Shown: piece after piece, positions 1-13,288 of the stretch
Numbering within the stretch: position 1 is the stretch's first letter
How the letters are laid out: each line of letters begins with the position of its first letter
Assembly: GCA_963082975.1 (NCBI GenBank)
Contig: OY720349.1
Span: forward strand, 46,295,962-46,359,961
Direction of reading: 5' to 3'
From: Labia minor
Lineage: Eukaryota > Arthropoda > Insecta > Dermaptera > Spongiphoridae
DNA length: 64,000 nucleotides
Notes under the pieces: model-generated
Databases searched by the model: none
Told to the model about the DNA's origin: nothing
The model's input: the letters and a program-made list of their open reading frames with translations, nothing else
Program-made: the position numbers and the translations under genes

Positions 1-1370
1 GAAAATTGAAATTTTATTTATTTAAACTTATATAATATATTTATATCAAAGACCACAATAAAATGAACAACATAGGACAGGTTCAAATTGTTCTGTTCTC
101 AAGAGTCGAAGGTCCTGATCGATATTTATAAAATGAGGCAAAAATCGACATAATTCTGCCCATTCTCTATCGATGGAGAGGGTAAGCAATTTGAAGGGTG
201 AATGATTTATGCGTAATATATATATATATATATATATAAAAGAAAGGGGAGATTTTTGGACAAGGTTTTTTTATAGTGGGAATATATAAAAATTCTCTCA
301 ATGAAGACGGCCATTTAAAAATGAATTATGTGTGAACAAGATTTAATAAATAATTGTTTTTTACAGAAGGGGTTTATATGCTTGAAAAAATGTGTAATTT
401 ATAGAGATAATAATATACTTATGAATGCTTGACGCATATATTTTATTGCCTTTTCTGATATTTGTGAAATGAAAAGAATGCGATTTATTGAAGAATTATT
501 TGCTTATTATTAATAATATTAAAGTTGAATTATATTTGTTATATCATGAGAGATTTTATTTACATAATATATTTTTATAAATATTCCTGAGATATGGATA
601 ATATAAATAAAATATTTTAATTCTTACAAGAAATTGAAAAAAAAATAATAAAAAAACTTTCTATTTTATTAACAGGAAACTAATTACTTTTATCTTTAAT
701 CAATATGAATTATAAATGATTTATTTATATTTTTAATAGTATTATTTTCGACAAAGCGTGAAAATACTTTCGATGTTAAGGTCGGTTACAATGGTGCAAG
801 GTCTTCGCTTTCTTGAGGGTAGTTCAATTTCGAGGTTATTGTGGTTAGATCGTGTGTGGGTGGGTCTTCCTCAATTCGTTAGACGTTTCAATGCTAAGTA
901 TATAGGGCAAGGTTGAAAAATTTGCATGCAAAAATAGGCCCAGATATGTTTTATTAAAGATGTACTGAAACCCCCGAGCGACATGAGTATTCAAGGGACC
1001 TAGGAATATTAACCATAAATTATAAGTAATTCTTAGTCATCGTCCGATTAACAAGGACAATTATTGTAGTAATAATTATATTCATTTATAATGAATAGAA
1101 GGAAGTTTAGTATTAGACTAGCTTAATATTGAAGGTTAATTAAAAAAAGAAAATCTTTATATTTTGTTCTCTATCATCAGCATATCAATAAATGAAATTT
1201 GTAAAAAATAAAATTAAAAACAAGTACAATAAATCAATTTAAAATATTTATTAATATTTTTTTTTAATTAAAATCAGATATATTGCAAGATTCATTTTAA
1301 TATATAACATTAAATAATTTTTTAATGAGTCTAAATTTAACTAAAATAAAAATAAATAATTCAGACTATA
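1..1370. other. No gene seen: AT-rich sequence
   Basis: Only A/T-rich, stop-dense sequence and a TA microsatellite. A slightly GC-richer patch at 770-900 (AAGGTCGGTTACAATGG...) has no ORF or splice pair. The next exon of the host gene could be hidden here but I see no support for one. Confidence 0.6.
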
Positions 1371-1802
1371 TACGAGGGTGGTCTGAAAAGTTTCCGACCT
1401 GACCAAGAAAAACGATGTTTTTCAATTTTTTTTTTTTGCTATATTTTTCAACATAATCTCCATCAAAACTGATACGTTTCTCATAACGGTGTTCTAATTA
1501 ATTTATTTAATTAATTAATTAATTATTTAAGTCTCATCAACAGTTATGATTACGCCTACAGTGCCAAATTGTCGTTAGAAATGGTTTTTCGAATCAATTT
1601 TTGGTCTAACGTTAGGAAATGCGGCACCCACGTTGCACACAGCTTTCCATATTCAAATGGTTTTGCAAAATATTTCGCACACGTTCAGCTGACATCGTAC
1701 AGGTCTCAATTATCTTCAATTTTGAAAAAAAAACAAAAAAAAAAAAAATTGAAAAACATCGTTTTTATGGTCAGGTCGGAAACTTTTTAGACCACTCTCG
1801 TA
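1371..1802 (-). mobile_element. Mariner-like element remnant with TA flanks
   Basis: Terminal inverted repeats starting CGAGGGTGGTCTGAAAAG at the left and their complement at the right are flanked by TA on both sides (1371-1372 and 1801-1802). The inverted arms extend about 60 bp. The minus strand still encodes decayed transposase pieces: GKLCATWVPHFLTLDQK, then ISNDNLAL and, one frame over, IITVDET, the region of the first catalytic Asp in mariner transposases. Several stops and frameshifts make it inactive; an AATT-repeat run at about 1500-1525 interrupts it. Confidence 0.85.
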
Positions 1803-1884
1803 GATTAGTTTTGAATTATAAGTTATCTAATTATCTTTGTAACAAAACTTGAGTTGAAATTTCTTGGTCACCACAACTACACAT

Positions 1885-2100
1885 ATTATATTTAACTATC
1901 TCTATCCTAAGCCACCTACATCCAATTCTTATCCTGCAACATTTCCCCCTTTACACTGTATGCTTATCGCACACTTGGTCTATTATCCAGTCGCTTCCCA
2001 ATTATTATCCACATAAAGAACTTCCTCATTAATTCGAACAACTTGTTCCGTTCTTTGTAACCTCTTCAATTTTAAAATTTTATTGTTTGCAGATTTCTCG
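1885..2100 (-). pseudogene. Decayed non-LTR retrotransposon C-terminal fragment
   Basis: On the minus strand, scrambled frames resemble the end of the RTE-like reverse transcriptase ORF seen more clearly at 5.93-6.16 kb and 40.06-40.45 kb: KGGNVAG, ELDVGGL and a DRDS-like remnant. It is weak alone and is called mainly by similarity to the other copies in the window. Confidence 0.4.
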
Positions 2101-2859
2101 ATATGCAATCTTAGTCTTCTGTTTTTTGGTCAAGAAATTTTACAAAAAATATTATTTTAAATTACCCGAAATCTATTGGCGTCTCAAATCCATAAAATAA
2201 ATACTAACAATAAGTCAAATTTGACTGTTTTAAAGATTTGAATTTGAATAATTTTCGATATTAATAAAAGTTTGGATCATTAGGCAAATATAAAGGTTAA
2301 ACGAGAATCACAATTACAAAATGCTAAAACAAATTACTAATATACCTATTCGTTTTAAAAAAAAAATATTAAAAAATATTTAAATATACATATTAATCCT
2401 AAATAATTTGCATTCGTAATATTAAAATTTAATAATTTAAGTTAATTATTTATTTAATTTCATAATTTCGTCATTATTTTAAGCTTTGGATTTCAAAGCA
2501 TAAATAATAATTGTTTTTTTTTTTTAATTTTTCTTGATGTATTAATTTTGATAAATTATCTTTTTTCGTAAAATGTAAAGTCAATTAAAAGGTAGAATAA
2601 AAATAATATGTTAGTTTCAATATTTTCATAGAATCTCTACACAATTCACAATCCTTTAACAACTAAAATCTCTAATATTAATCAATTAAGTAAAATGATT
2701 TAAATGTCATTTGAGAATTATTATGATAATTATTACAATAAACTCATATAATAAATCTCACTCGGAGAATCTATTTTCCTGATTTGGAAAATAATCTAAA
2801 TTTAAATTACAAAAAATAGATATATTTTACAAAGACTTTATACATATTATACTATTATA

Positions 2860-3332
2860 TACGAGGATCATTTAATAAGTAAAGAGACAAAAAGGGTTTA
2901 TTTGATTCTTAAAAATTCAGGCTATTTTTCATCATAATCACCCCCACAGTTATGCACTTGTCCCATCTTTCATGCAGTTTCCTAATTCCCTTGGCGAAGA
3001 ATTCTTTCGATTTACCCTAAAGCCACTTTTGCACCGCTTCCTTAACTTCCTCATTGTTAGCTAATCTTTTTCCACGTAGCGCGTCTTTGAATGGTCCAAA
3101 CAGGTATAAATCAGATGGGGCGAGATCGGGACTGGATGAGGTAAGACATCCCAACCCAATTTTTGAAGCTTATCACTGGTCATCTTAGGAAACTACAAGA
3201 AATATGAGACAACTGCATAACTGTGGGGGGGGGGGATTATTTTGAAAAATAGCCTGAATTTTGTAAGAATCAAATAAAATCGTTTTTGAGCTATACACAT
3301 TTGCCTCTTTACTTATTGAATGTTCCTCGCAG
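2860..3332 (-). mobile_element. Mariner foldback derivative built from two 3' ends
   Basis: The ends read ACGAGGATCATTTAATAAGT and the approximate complement. The inverted arms are about 110 bp, far longer than a normal mariner TIR, and both carry the terminal part of the transposase ORF (the ...KCITVGV region and the tail). Between them, on the minus strand, SSPDLAPSDLYLFGPFKDAL and EEVKEAVQKWL are clear mariner transposase C-terminal signatures, including the third catalytic Asp region. One in-frame TAG and a G-tract (3224-3236) show decay. Confidence 0.82.
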
Positions 3333-3339
3333 TTATATA

Positions 3340-5920
3340 CATTTTTTATTGGAGAGCCTATTATTTTTTTTTTTGTCTTCAATATTAATTTTATTTTTAA
3401 ATAATTACTTGAAATAGAAAGGAAATTCTTCATTCGTGCAAATACTCTTTGTAATGTTTGCATGTATAGTATTTCTTTTTGATTACTGATTTTTAGAGTT
3501 TAGAATTTCATAATTAAATGTGTATTTATAGAGCACCAAATTAAAGAGGAGTAAGATTAAAATAATAACAAAAATAAAAAAAAAATTAAATAAATATGAA
3601 TGGAACATACTTTCTAAAAAAGAGACAAATATACACGGGTTACGAATGTTAAATAATTAAAAAAAAATATTTGTTATTCATTAAAGTTATCTTTGTTTTT
3701 CTTTGACGTTGATTATTTTAAACAGTAACTTGACTGTATGTGTAAAGAATTTAGATTATTTTTAAAAACAAAATTAAAGAAAAGAATGAAGAAAAAATAA
3801 ACAAAACAAAATATGTTAATTTTAAAAATTCAGAAGAATTCTTCAAAGAAATAAATAATATCCTATATATAAATAAATTTATTTTTAATGAGATAAATTT
3901 AGACTTTTTTTTTCTTTTATTAAGAAAAAGACAATGAAAAGTTTTTAAAAAAGTTAGAATATTGTATTGGAATCATATAAGTCAACTTGGGTTTTAAAGT
4001 TTAAAAAAAAAAAAGATAAGAGATTCTTAGAATAAAAAAACTCCAACTTTCCTATACACGTAGTGAGAAATAAATTATAATAAATATTTATGAGATATGA
4101 CGAGGATATAAGATCCTATTTATCTAGAAAACAATAATTAAAAGTAATCCTTACATATAATATTGTTGTAATTAAAATTTGCAAAACTAAATGAGAATAG
4201 CACAACATGAATACAAGACAACCAAAATGTGAATAAGATTATTTTCGATTGAAGCAATATTTACATTAATTTGATATATAAAAAGTAAACCAAGATGAAG
4301 AACCAGAGGTCAAAACAGGCTCAAAGTTTTTTAATCAGAAAATAAAGTATTTTTTAGGTGCTTAAAATTTTTTTTATTAGTTTAAAAATAAAATTTATAC
4401 CCATATCCGATTAGAATATAGTTAGATCATTTAAGGATTTGATATTTTCTCTTCTTCTTTTGAATATATATAGGGTTAATCCTGTTTTTCCACTTTTGGG
4501 AGTTGACTCAAGTTTTGTTTTGATCTTTCCCAGGTCGATTGTTTTTAGCTATTTTTACAAGACGTTTGTCAATCATTCTTTCCACATAAGCAGTCAATGC
4601 ACTCTTCATTTTTCGAAGTTTTCTTAAATAATACTAATTCTACACATTACTTTATTATGATTTGAAATGATAATGAAAATCAATGTTTTCATCCTTGTAT
4701 GAGCATATAAGGGTGCAAAACATCACGAGATTGCATTTTCATTGGAAGAAGAATCTACTCGTTTTATATTAAATATATGTATAACACATTTTTTAAAAGT
4801 GATATCGATCGAAGTGAAATAAGATAAAAAAAAGTACGTTCAAAATAAAATTGCTTAGACAATAAAGTAAGGAATCGATTGAAACTGTCGTTTATTGATC
4901 AATTCAAAGTCAAGAGCCATTTAAATGATGTTTGTATGTGGATGTTGAGCGATAAGAAAGACAGACTGTCTCTCTTCAGTTTATCAAGTAAGAACCAATG
5001 TTGGAAGTGTAATGAAAAAAGTGAGATACATCCTTGGTAGTTCAATAAATCTTTAAAGCCATTCACCCTCAAATGTCTATAAATCTGGTCCAAATAATAA
5101 ACATCACGAACTAAGACATGGTAATTAAGATATAATTTTATAAATTTTATAAACTGATCAGTTATTTATAAAGATTTTTTTTTGTCAATAATAATTGTAT
5201 TTTTGTTATTATTTGAATAGAGTTAATAAGAGTAGTAAGCAATAAATATATATGGAAGAAAATGTAGACAAAGCATCAGTATAAATTAATATTAATTTTG
5301 GTATCGATATTACAGGTCAGTATCTTCAAAATCATAAAATTACTACTTTGATTTAAAGTTTACTGTTTTTGCAAAATTTTATTTTATTGATAAAAAAACT
5401 AAACAGGAGAGATTCTGGCATATATCCAGTAAAGAAAAGAAAATAAATTGATCAAATGAAATCAACACTTGTTGAAACAGTGAGATTATTTTAAATTATC
5501 AAAAAATTTAAATATCCTAAAAAAAAACAAAAGTAAAATTGTATTATTCCAATATGTTATTTTACTTTAAGATAGCATAAACGAATGAAAATTTAAATTA
5601 TAAATAAAATATTTTATGATATCAAACGTGAAGTTTTTATCAAGTATATAATTTGAAACCAAATACATATTACAGAATCTTAGAATTCTTTTAATAAATA
5701 AAAAAATCATAAATATTTGTATTTTTATGAATATTTTCAAATATTTGTTAGATATATCTTTTAAAAATGAATCAATTTACTCCAATTTAAAAATTATTTT
5801 ATTTATTGGAAACATAGTGGAGGGAAGAAAACAAATCTGTATTTATGCGAAAATGTAGACAGAGGGTTAATAAGAATATAAATATGATAATATCTATCTA
5901 TTCATCTATCTCTATGACTC
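3340..5920. other. No gene seen: AT-rich intronic or downstream sequence
   Basis: Homopolymer-rich sequence without recognisable repeats. A 64-codon minus-strand ORF at 4899-5093 has no splice signals or family resemblance. Confidence 0.55.
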
Positions 5921-5927
5921 TAAGGAA

Positions 5928-6165
5928 CTCGAAAGTTCTTGGCCGCAGCAACCACATTTTTATAAATGTCCCTATCCTGAGCAAAATCATCCAACTCCTT
6001 TCCTCTCCTATCTCTCTCACGTCCCTTCCTTCAATGTCCACCCACCCGTCCTTGGTCTTCCAACCGGACGTTTCCCAATCGGTCTCCCCACAAATAGACT
6101 TTCATCTCTCATTCTTACTAGGTATCAGGATATCGCAGCCTTCTCGATTTTATAACCCTAACTAT
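5928..6165 (-). pseudogene. RTE-like non-LTR retrotransposon ORF2 C-terminus
   Basis: Minus-strand translation in two frames gives ESLFVGRPIGKRPVGRPRTG followed by RRGKELDDFAQDRDIYKNVV and AAAKNFRVP with a stop. This is the characteristic tail of many arthropod RTE-type reverse transcriptases (a GKRPxGRPRxRW block, then a QDRxxW...AKN/DxRV terminus). It is a 5'-truncated, frameshifted copy. A spurious plus-strand ORF of 118 codons overlaps it. Confidence 0.75.
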
Positions 6166-6199
6166 GACTGGAAATGTATAGAGGTCAATGATAATATCT

Positions 6200-7910
6200 A
6201 GAATAATTAAAACAAAAGTATTGATATCTAAATACTTTAATGTATTGGTAATATTTATAAGTAATCGATATTTTTATTGATAGCTTTCAATCTAAATGAA
6301 CAAAAAAATTAATAGCTTTCAATCTAAATGAACAAAAATTTTCCCGATATTTTTTTCAGTTCTGTTTATTTACAATTATAGTAAGCAGATAAATATAATA
6401 TTTAGCTTTACGAACACAATATACTTCCATGTGATATTAAAACAAAGGAAAACTTGAATTAGTTTAATTTATATCCATAAAACGAATTTAAATAAAATGA
6501 GAGGAAAAAACTTAACAGTAATTAAAAGTAAAGAGAGTATTTAATATCAAGTAATGAAATTAATTTATTTTGACTTTTAAGAGCGAATAGTAAGTAAGAT
6601 GATTTAATTAATTAAAATATTGTACCTTCCTTTCGTCATGCAATTCTAAAAGTTTAATGGATGTGACAAAGATAGGGATCCCATTAACCTATTTTGGCAC
6701 GTTTTGGTTAACAACAATAATACATATATAGATGCTATAAACTAGAGCAAGTATATATAATGTCAAGTTTTCCAATATTTATTTATGACTTGTTGAAAGT
6801 TTTGTTTTCTATTTAAATATCAAAAATACTATGAAATTTTATTTAATTCTATAAAATTCATTGTTAATTAAATTTATGGATAGATGAATCTCGAGAGACT
6901 TGAGAATTAGGCAATCATTGTTTCTTCTCTGAAGAGTAGATAAACAAGGATATAACTTTCAAGGGAAGGGCTAAATAGGAAACATAGATACGCTCTGCTA
7001 AGTGTCTGGTTAATATTATTTAATTAATATAAAATATGTTTTTATCGTATAATTAAAATAATAAGTTTGTTAAAATAATAATATCATGTGAGGATCTTAG
7101 TAAGAAATTAGTGAAATTATTTAATTATTATATTCATAAAAATTAATCTGTTTTTTTTACAATATATTAGAATAAAAAAAAAATTTACAATCATTTTAAT
7201 TCATGATTTGAATTTATTTGATTTCAAATATTATTAAAAAAATGTTATTAAACAAGGTAATAATTTATAGAAAAATTACAAAAACTTAATATTTCTATAT
7301 TATAAATATATGTGTATATAATAAACTTATTTTAAAAATTTTTATATATATGTTTAATATATTTAATCTAAATCTATAAAAATAAAAAAATTAACAATAT
7401 TTATTAAAAATATATTTTTGAATAAGTATTCAAATAAAATTTAATTATTGAACAATCATTCAACAATTAATGATGTTGATGTTGATGTTAATGTTATGAA
7501 ACCAAACATATATGTGTGATTTCGGTGCTTAATAGGTTGGAAGAGGAAGGATTGATGTTAGAACAATCCTAAAGTATGGTTTTAAAAAAATTAGCAGGAA
7601 AATATGGGAATCAAGTTAAACATATTTGCAATCAGGTGGGTTATTAGATGTCAGGTAGCACGTTGCGAATTTTTGAAGCTTTGTCTAGCAATTCGGTGAT
7701 CAACTGTCAATTGAAATTTTGACATAACCTAGTCAAAACAAACATGACATATTCAGTTAGTGTTTAAAGAGAAATAAACTACGATGTATTTATTAATGAA
7801 ATTTAAAACATTCTGAATTGATGGAATAATCCTGTTTATTGAATCATTATTCCTAGATTAGTGGAGAAATCATTAACCATCAAATGTGTTTAATAAGTGT
7901 TGATAAGTAC
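6200..7910. other. No gene seen: AT-rich sequence
   Basis: A local direct duplication of 'ATAGCTTTCAATCTAAATGA' occurs at 6282-6301 and 6312-6331. Otherwise nothing recognisable. The next exon after 7915 is not apparent. Confidence 0.55.
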
Positions 7911-7914
7911 TTAC

Positions 7915-7997
7915 AGTATAAATGATGGTTTGAATGGGCGGCGTGGTTTTAACGGGTTTCTTCTCTGCTGCTGCAGCAGCCTCTTTGGCCTCGGCAT
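7915..7997 (-). CDS. Exon 4 (first exon common to both N-termini) of the host gene
   Basis: Seen: minus-strand 83-nt exon with acceptor TTGATTTCAG and donor ACT|GTAAGTACTT, a near-consensus 5' splice site. Its first two bases (AT) join the G left by exon 3 or exon 1B to make GAT (Asp). The next 27 codons are open: an alanine/glutamate-rich stretch (AEAKEAAAAAEKKPVKTT, likely helical or a flexible linker) followed by PPIQTIIYT. It leaves in phase 0, so more coding sequence must follow at lower coordinates or outside the window. I could not find a convincing next exon between 1 and 7914. The joined reading from exon 1A to here is about 226 residues with no recognisable catalytic domain. Confidence 0.75.
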
Positions 7998-7999
7998 CT

Positions 8000-8750
8000 G
8001 AAATCAAAGTCCACGGCATAGAAAATAGAACTCACAGATCACAGATTGGAAAAGAGAGAATAATTTTTTCTTGAAATAGGATAATAAATACAATGAAAAA
8101 TAAGAAAAAGAGGAAAGAGGAAAATTCTATTGACGCACGCAGGCATCAGCTAGCTTTTGCGTCGCCTGGGCTGGACATATCGATCGCATTTAGGGGCAGA
8201 AAAGCAGGCGTAGCGCCACCAACGTGCCAAGCTCAGCACACGATTCAAATTCCTGTCAAATCGTCTCTAACTCATAGAAAAGGGCACGTTTTAAGTTTAT
8301 AGAATAATTGATGAAAATACATTATTGAAAAAGGACTTCCTAGTTATTATGATTATCCTTATAATCTAATTATATTAAATGGCAATGGAAAATTTTGAAA
8401 GCACCTGTTGCTGGGTCGTCAAGGTCAACTAGAAACTCTTTAAACAAAAATCCTATAAAAAAATTTAATTCTCAAAGCCAAACAAGAAGATGCACCAACC
8501 TTAACATATTAATGCATAAAGAGATTAGTCTCTTCGATGGTACAAATGCACCAACTCTTTTAAAAAATTATTTTTCATAAGTATGGTCCAATTCTCACAA
8601 GAAGCGGTTCTTTGACCGGACCTCCTCATGTCCTTGAAGCCACACCCACCATAAGAAAATGATTTTTTTTTTTGCAAAGAATATTTCAATCCAAAAATTT
8701 CTTTAAAGTTTAATTTACAACAAATTGCTTTATAGGTCTAATATTATATA
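8000..8750. other. GC-richer intronic patch, unassigned
   Basis: 8110-8290 (GACGCACGCAGGCATCAGC ... GCGTAGCGCCACCAACGTGC) is clearly less AT-rich than its surroundings. A 69-codon plus-strand ORF crosses it, but its start lies in an AAG-rich run and it resembles nothing I know. It could be an old repeat. Confidence 0.4.
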
Positions 8751-8751
8751 A

Positions 8752-9078
8752 CAGGGGTGTCCAAACTTATTGTCCTGAGGAGCGGATTGGGATAGGCGGC
8801 GGACCATATGAATATGCGATTTGAAAATATCATTAAGATATATAATGGTAATTTTTTTTTTATAACAGTTCATTGCAAAAACACAAATAGTAAACAAATA
8901 TGTATCATTGTATAATGCTATACATATTTAAATTAGATTATTTTAAAAAAATCCTTTTTTAATCACTTTTAATATATAATACATAATAAAAGATTTTTCA
9001 AAAACTCTTCGCGGACCGGTTAAATACAGCAAACGGGTCAGATTCAAGCCCACAGATCTTGGTTTAAAAATCACTCTA
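8752..9078. mobile_element. hAT-type non-autonomous element, decayed
   Basis: The left end CAGGGGTGTCCAAACTT is a typical hAT terminus. The right side GCGGACCGG... AAGCCCACAGATCTTGG and TTTAAAAATCACTCTA match a mutated complementary end. GC-rich ends with an AT-rich centre are typical of short hAT derivatives. I could not align a convincing 8-bp target duplication (left flank TTATATAA). Confidence 0.6.
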
Positions 9079-9756
9079 ATGTAATATTAAATAATATCAA
9101 TTTTGGTCCATCACAAAATTTCTATTTATATAAATACCTTCTATTTTTAATTATTAGTATATATTGTAATTTATATAAAAATTAATATTAATTATTAATA
9201 TCTTTTCACCCAAAAGAGCCCCCCTCCAATGTCAAATCAGACGGTATGCTCTCGTTTAATTATATTTTTAAGAAAATTGTATTAATGTCTATAATAAAAT
9301 TATCTATCAATTTTCAGAACTTTTCTATATAATTTAAATTTACATTTACATATATAATCGTAATCAATGTAATCAAATACTTTTGTCGGGGGTGTTGGGT
9401 TAAATTAAATTATTCTCATTTAAATTTTAAATTAGATCCTCTTAAAATAGAAGAAAAAAAATAGTAGAATGAAATTATATATGATATATATTTTAGACAG
9501 ATTTCTATCTCAATTAATATTTAATTTTAAAATTTATACTAAAAATTAGGTTCCCTTTACAAGGTTGATAACTCTCTATAATTTAAGCCCTTCTCAATGG
9601 TTTCAAGCTCCACTCGATGAGGGAAGAACTTCGATTTCAATTTTTATTTCGATGGGCGCCATTAAGTGTCACCCACCAAGCTCTAGTTTTGTTTACCATA
9701 TATTTTATATAATTATTTGTTTATCAAAATTTTTGGATGAAATTTCTCTTCCTTTT

Positions 9757-10232
9757 TATCGACCGACGATAGAAAGGAAGGTATTGTTTTCACACCAAAT
9801 TTCATATGTGGAGATTTTTAATCATGCATTTTGTTAACAGAAAAAAGTATTTTTAGCATGATGTCTGGCCGTCGGACAGTCCGTTATGTGTCCGTATAGA
9901 CGTGTATAGCTTGAACGGCTCAAGGGATTTTGGTATAATTACTTAATGCATCAGTAGCATAAATTCATCAACTTTTGGTGTATATCCGGAGACAGGAAGT
10001 GGTAGTTTACAAAGTATTAATTTTATATTCGTTGTCGGAAAATATTTCACTTAAAATATAATAGTAATTAATAATTGAGTAATAATAAAATAAAAACCAA
10101 GATAATATAAATTAGTCATTTTCATTCAAGTTTTAAAGATATTTTTTTTTGAAACTTTATATATATTATAATGTTTGGAAATTAATTTATTTCAAATCGT
10201 CGATTGGTTCTGTGCTTGGCCTCAGCTTATTT
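9757..10232 (+). mobile_element. Family A (DINE-1/Helentron-like) copy 1, divergent
   Basis: Starts TATCGACCGACGATAG and contains the block A sequence, a decayed GTCY region (about 9869-9895), the 'AACGGCTCAAGGGATTTTGG' module and the 'CAACTTTTGGTG' segment. It ends with a mutated TTCAAATCGTCGATTGG and GGCCTCAGCTTATT. The second half is largely replaced (10021-10160), and the CRE pair found in other copies is missing. It is the oldest-looking copy in the window. Confidence 0.7.
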
Positions 10233-10585
10233 TTATATATTATTCAAATTATAGATATATTTTCCTTTCCTATATCTTTTTTAAGTTAATATAAGAAAAT
10301 ACAATGGTTGAAAAATTAAAAAATATCAGAGTCTGGACGGGACTTGAATCTATTCACTCATGTGAGCGTCCCAAGGCAGGGAAGAGTTTGCTCAAATTGT
10401 TGCCAACCTTGAGTATGAGAAGGCACTTGAAGGAGAAGAATAAGTTAATAAATATTTTATCAAGATATGAAATTCCAATAGGAAGTACCATAAGAAGAGT
10501 AGAAGTTTTGAAATAAAAAAATAATATCTAGGTTGGTAAAAAATTAGAATGGTAAAATATTTAAAAAATCATGAAAGAGAGAGAA

Positions 10586-10606
10586 TGATAGATAGATAGA
10601 TAGATA
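10586..10606. repeat. GATA microsatellite
   Basis: About five GATA units, preceded by a GA-rich run (10575-10583). Confidence 0.9.
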
Positions 10607-11344
10607 ACAATCATATTTATCTAGATTCCAAAAGGAATTTGTATAAATCGGAAAATTATAAAATAATTATTTCATGAAATAAAATTAGAGTTATATATTG
10701 TAAATTAAAAAAAAAACAATATGATTTATTATTATATTTTTTTCAATTCTCTTTCCCAAGGAAATAAATGCCTAAGTAATCAAAACCTTGAATAGTACCA
10801 GAGAGGAAAAAACTTTTTTATTATTGCTATAATTCAGAAACTCCCAAGTGAATATATTAAAATCTTGCTCAAATAGTAATAATGATTTTCAACTAAGTCA
10901 TAAAGAAAGGAATTTTGCTATTTTACTTTTCTTTTTATGAAAAAATGGATTTAATTTCATTTCAAATATATATATATATATATGTGCATGCATGTTTTAA
11001 GACAATAAGTCATTATTCAATAGAATTTGTTCATAAAACAGTCATAATACTGATTTAGTGACGTTATGTTTAAAAATAAAAAACAACTGAACAAACATTA
11101 TTATTGTTCAACACAAATTGAAAATATCTAAAATGTAAACTATAAATATATATTTTTCTTGAAGTATATTTAAGTGTAAATATTTAAATAAAATTAGAGA
11201 AGAGATCTACACTTTATGGATCATATTTTTCAAAAAATATATTCTTTGTTTACAAATATATTTATTTAATGATTTTTCTGAAATAAAAGTTTCTAAAGTA
11301 TTTTAAATGTTAAAAAATTGTTTTTTGTTTTTCGTATAAACAAA

Positions 11345-11860
11345 TACGAGGTAGGTCAATAAGTCCGGAACTTTTGAATTTTCTGTCTCTTAAATGAAAT
11401 GGCAACACTGCTCCTGTCAGCAGGCAAAAATCAGCTGACTCCTGTCGAAATTTGAACCAGCTGAGTCTTTTAGTTTTTGTTTGACATCAATTAATAGGAG
11501 ACAACCTCGTAATTTGAGAAGAAAATCGAAAAAGTGAATTTCCATGAAAATCCATGAATTGGGATACGAATTGCTCCCTCATCCGCCCTATTCTCCGGAT
11601 GTAGCCTTGAGTGACTTTTTCTAGTTTCCAAACCTGAAGAAATGGGAGATTTGACTCCAACGATGAAATCACCTCACAAACAAATACCTATTTTGATGTC
11701 ATCGACAAATCTTATTTTTTTGGAAGGGATAAAAAAATTGGAGAAACGTTGGACGAAGTGTATAGAGCTCAAAGGAGACTACGTTGAAAATAAAATATTT
11801 TTTTATCCAAAAACCTGTGTTCCATTCAAAAAGTCTCGGACTTATTGACCTGCCCTCGTA
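11345..11860 (+). mobile_element. Mariner-like element, internally deleted
   Basis: TIRs CGAGGTAGGTCAATAAGTCC / complement are flanked by TA. The plus strand encodes HELGYELLPHPPYSPDVALS (third catalytic Asp neighbourhood), FPNLKKWE and, near the end, EGIKKLEKRWTKCIELKGDY, all hallmark mariner C-terminal motifs. The N-terminal and central two thirds are missing and the frame is broken, so it is non-autonomous. The 5' UTR matches the element at 37.85-38.24 kb (shared AAATGAAATGGCAACACTGC). Confidence 0.88.
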
Positions 11861-13288
11861 TATTTTATTATTAGAAATCATAAAATGTAATTTAATATTT
11901 AAATAAATTACAGGAAATAATAATATACATAAATTTTTTAGAGGTCACATCTAGAATTTTTAAAATTATTGACATTTAACTTGTTCTTTTGAGAAATATA
12001 AGAATTTATACCTTAATATTGATTTAATAAATTAATTTATATAGTAAATTTATAAAAATATAGAGGAAGAATCTATAAAAATAATTAAATAAGTGAATTC
12101 AATAATTTAATGATCGGATCTTATTATTTTGTTTTTATTATTTATTTTTATAATAATAAAAAAATGATTTAAATTTATTTAATCTTATCAATTAATGATA
12201 CATTCGTGTCTAAAATAATTATCATTATGCCAATGGAATTAAAAGAGAAGCGTTATGAAATCTAGAAATAATTAGATTCAATATCAGACATCTAGAATAA
12301 ATGTTACTCACTATTATGATAAGTGGATAATTATAAATTATAAATAAGAAAAAATATATGTTTTTTCTATAATATACAAGATCTATATGATTCAAATGGA
12401 ATTAAAACTGGATATTTGTAATAAATTAATGATATATTGAGTGATTCGATAATTACATATTTTATATTTAGTTGCGAATTATTATAAAAGAATATAAATG
12501 TATTCGGTTTAATATAGGGTTTATTAACTTAATGATATTATAGTAGGTATGTAGATATAGTGTTTCTCCTCATATAATTATTTCATTTATAGTATTTATT
12601 TATTTTCAACAAATTATTCTTGTTTTTTCAAGAATAGCTATATTAGTGACAGGTATAAATAAATAAAATTTTAAAATTGTGGTAATGGGTTATTTTTCCT
12701 TTCATAACTTCCTTGTATAGTATAAAAATAATTTTTATAAAATAAATTAATATTCTCATTAATTTATTTCTTGGTATATGGAGATTTTGGGCCAAATTGG
12801 TAAAAGAGTTCATTGAGATTATTTATAATTTTCATAAAAGCATATGTATATCTGAATGAATAGAATTTGTAGTGCAATACTAATTAATTTTCTATTCATT
12901 TATGAAGTGTTAAAAATTTGTATTAATTAAATTTTAAAATAACAATATGCAACAAGTGTCATTGCTTGTTATGTTTATGAAGGTATTGTGAGAAAAAAGG
13001 TATTCTTAAAATTTTCTTTAAAAGTAAAAATCTAAGCCAAATTCCAATTGAGACTGATTTCGGAAAATTTTCATTTATTTAATAAAATATTAATATGATC
13101 TATAATTAGAAAATTAATAATACATAATATTACATTTGCATATGTTATTATGTATATAACACTATATATAAACTGAGATAAAAAGTGAAAAATAGAGATG
13201 ATGATTAATTTATTAAAAATATTTTTTCCATTACTAATCTCTTATTTATATTAATCTTAAATTTATTAATTTCATTACATATACATAA

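Noticed and set aside
5845..6201. Plus-strand 118-codon ORF, among the longest in the window.
   Set aside because: It is antisense to the RTE-like C-terminal fragment, which explains the sequence better.
8093..8302. 69-codon plus-strand ORF in a GC-richer patch.
   Set aside because: It starts in an AAG-rich run, no family resemblance, no splice context; possibly an old repeat.
10304..10516. 70-codon ORF and a B-box-like GATTCAAGTCCCG on the minus strand, suggesting a tRNA gene.
   Set aside because: No acceptor or T-stem pairing could be drawn, there is no matching A-box, and the protein resembles nothing.
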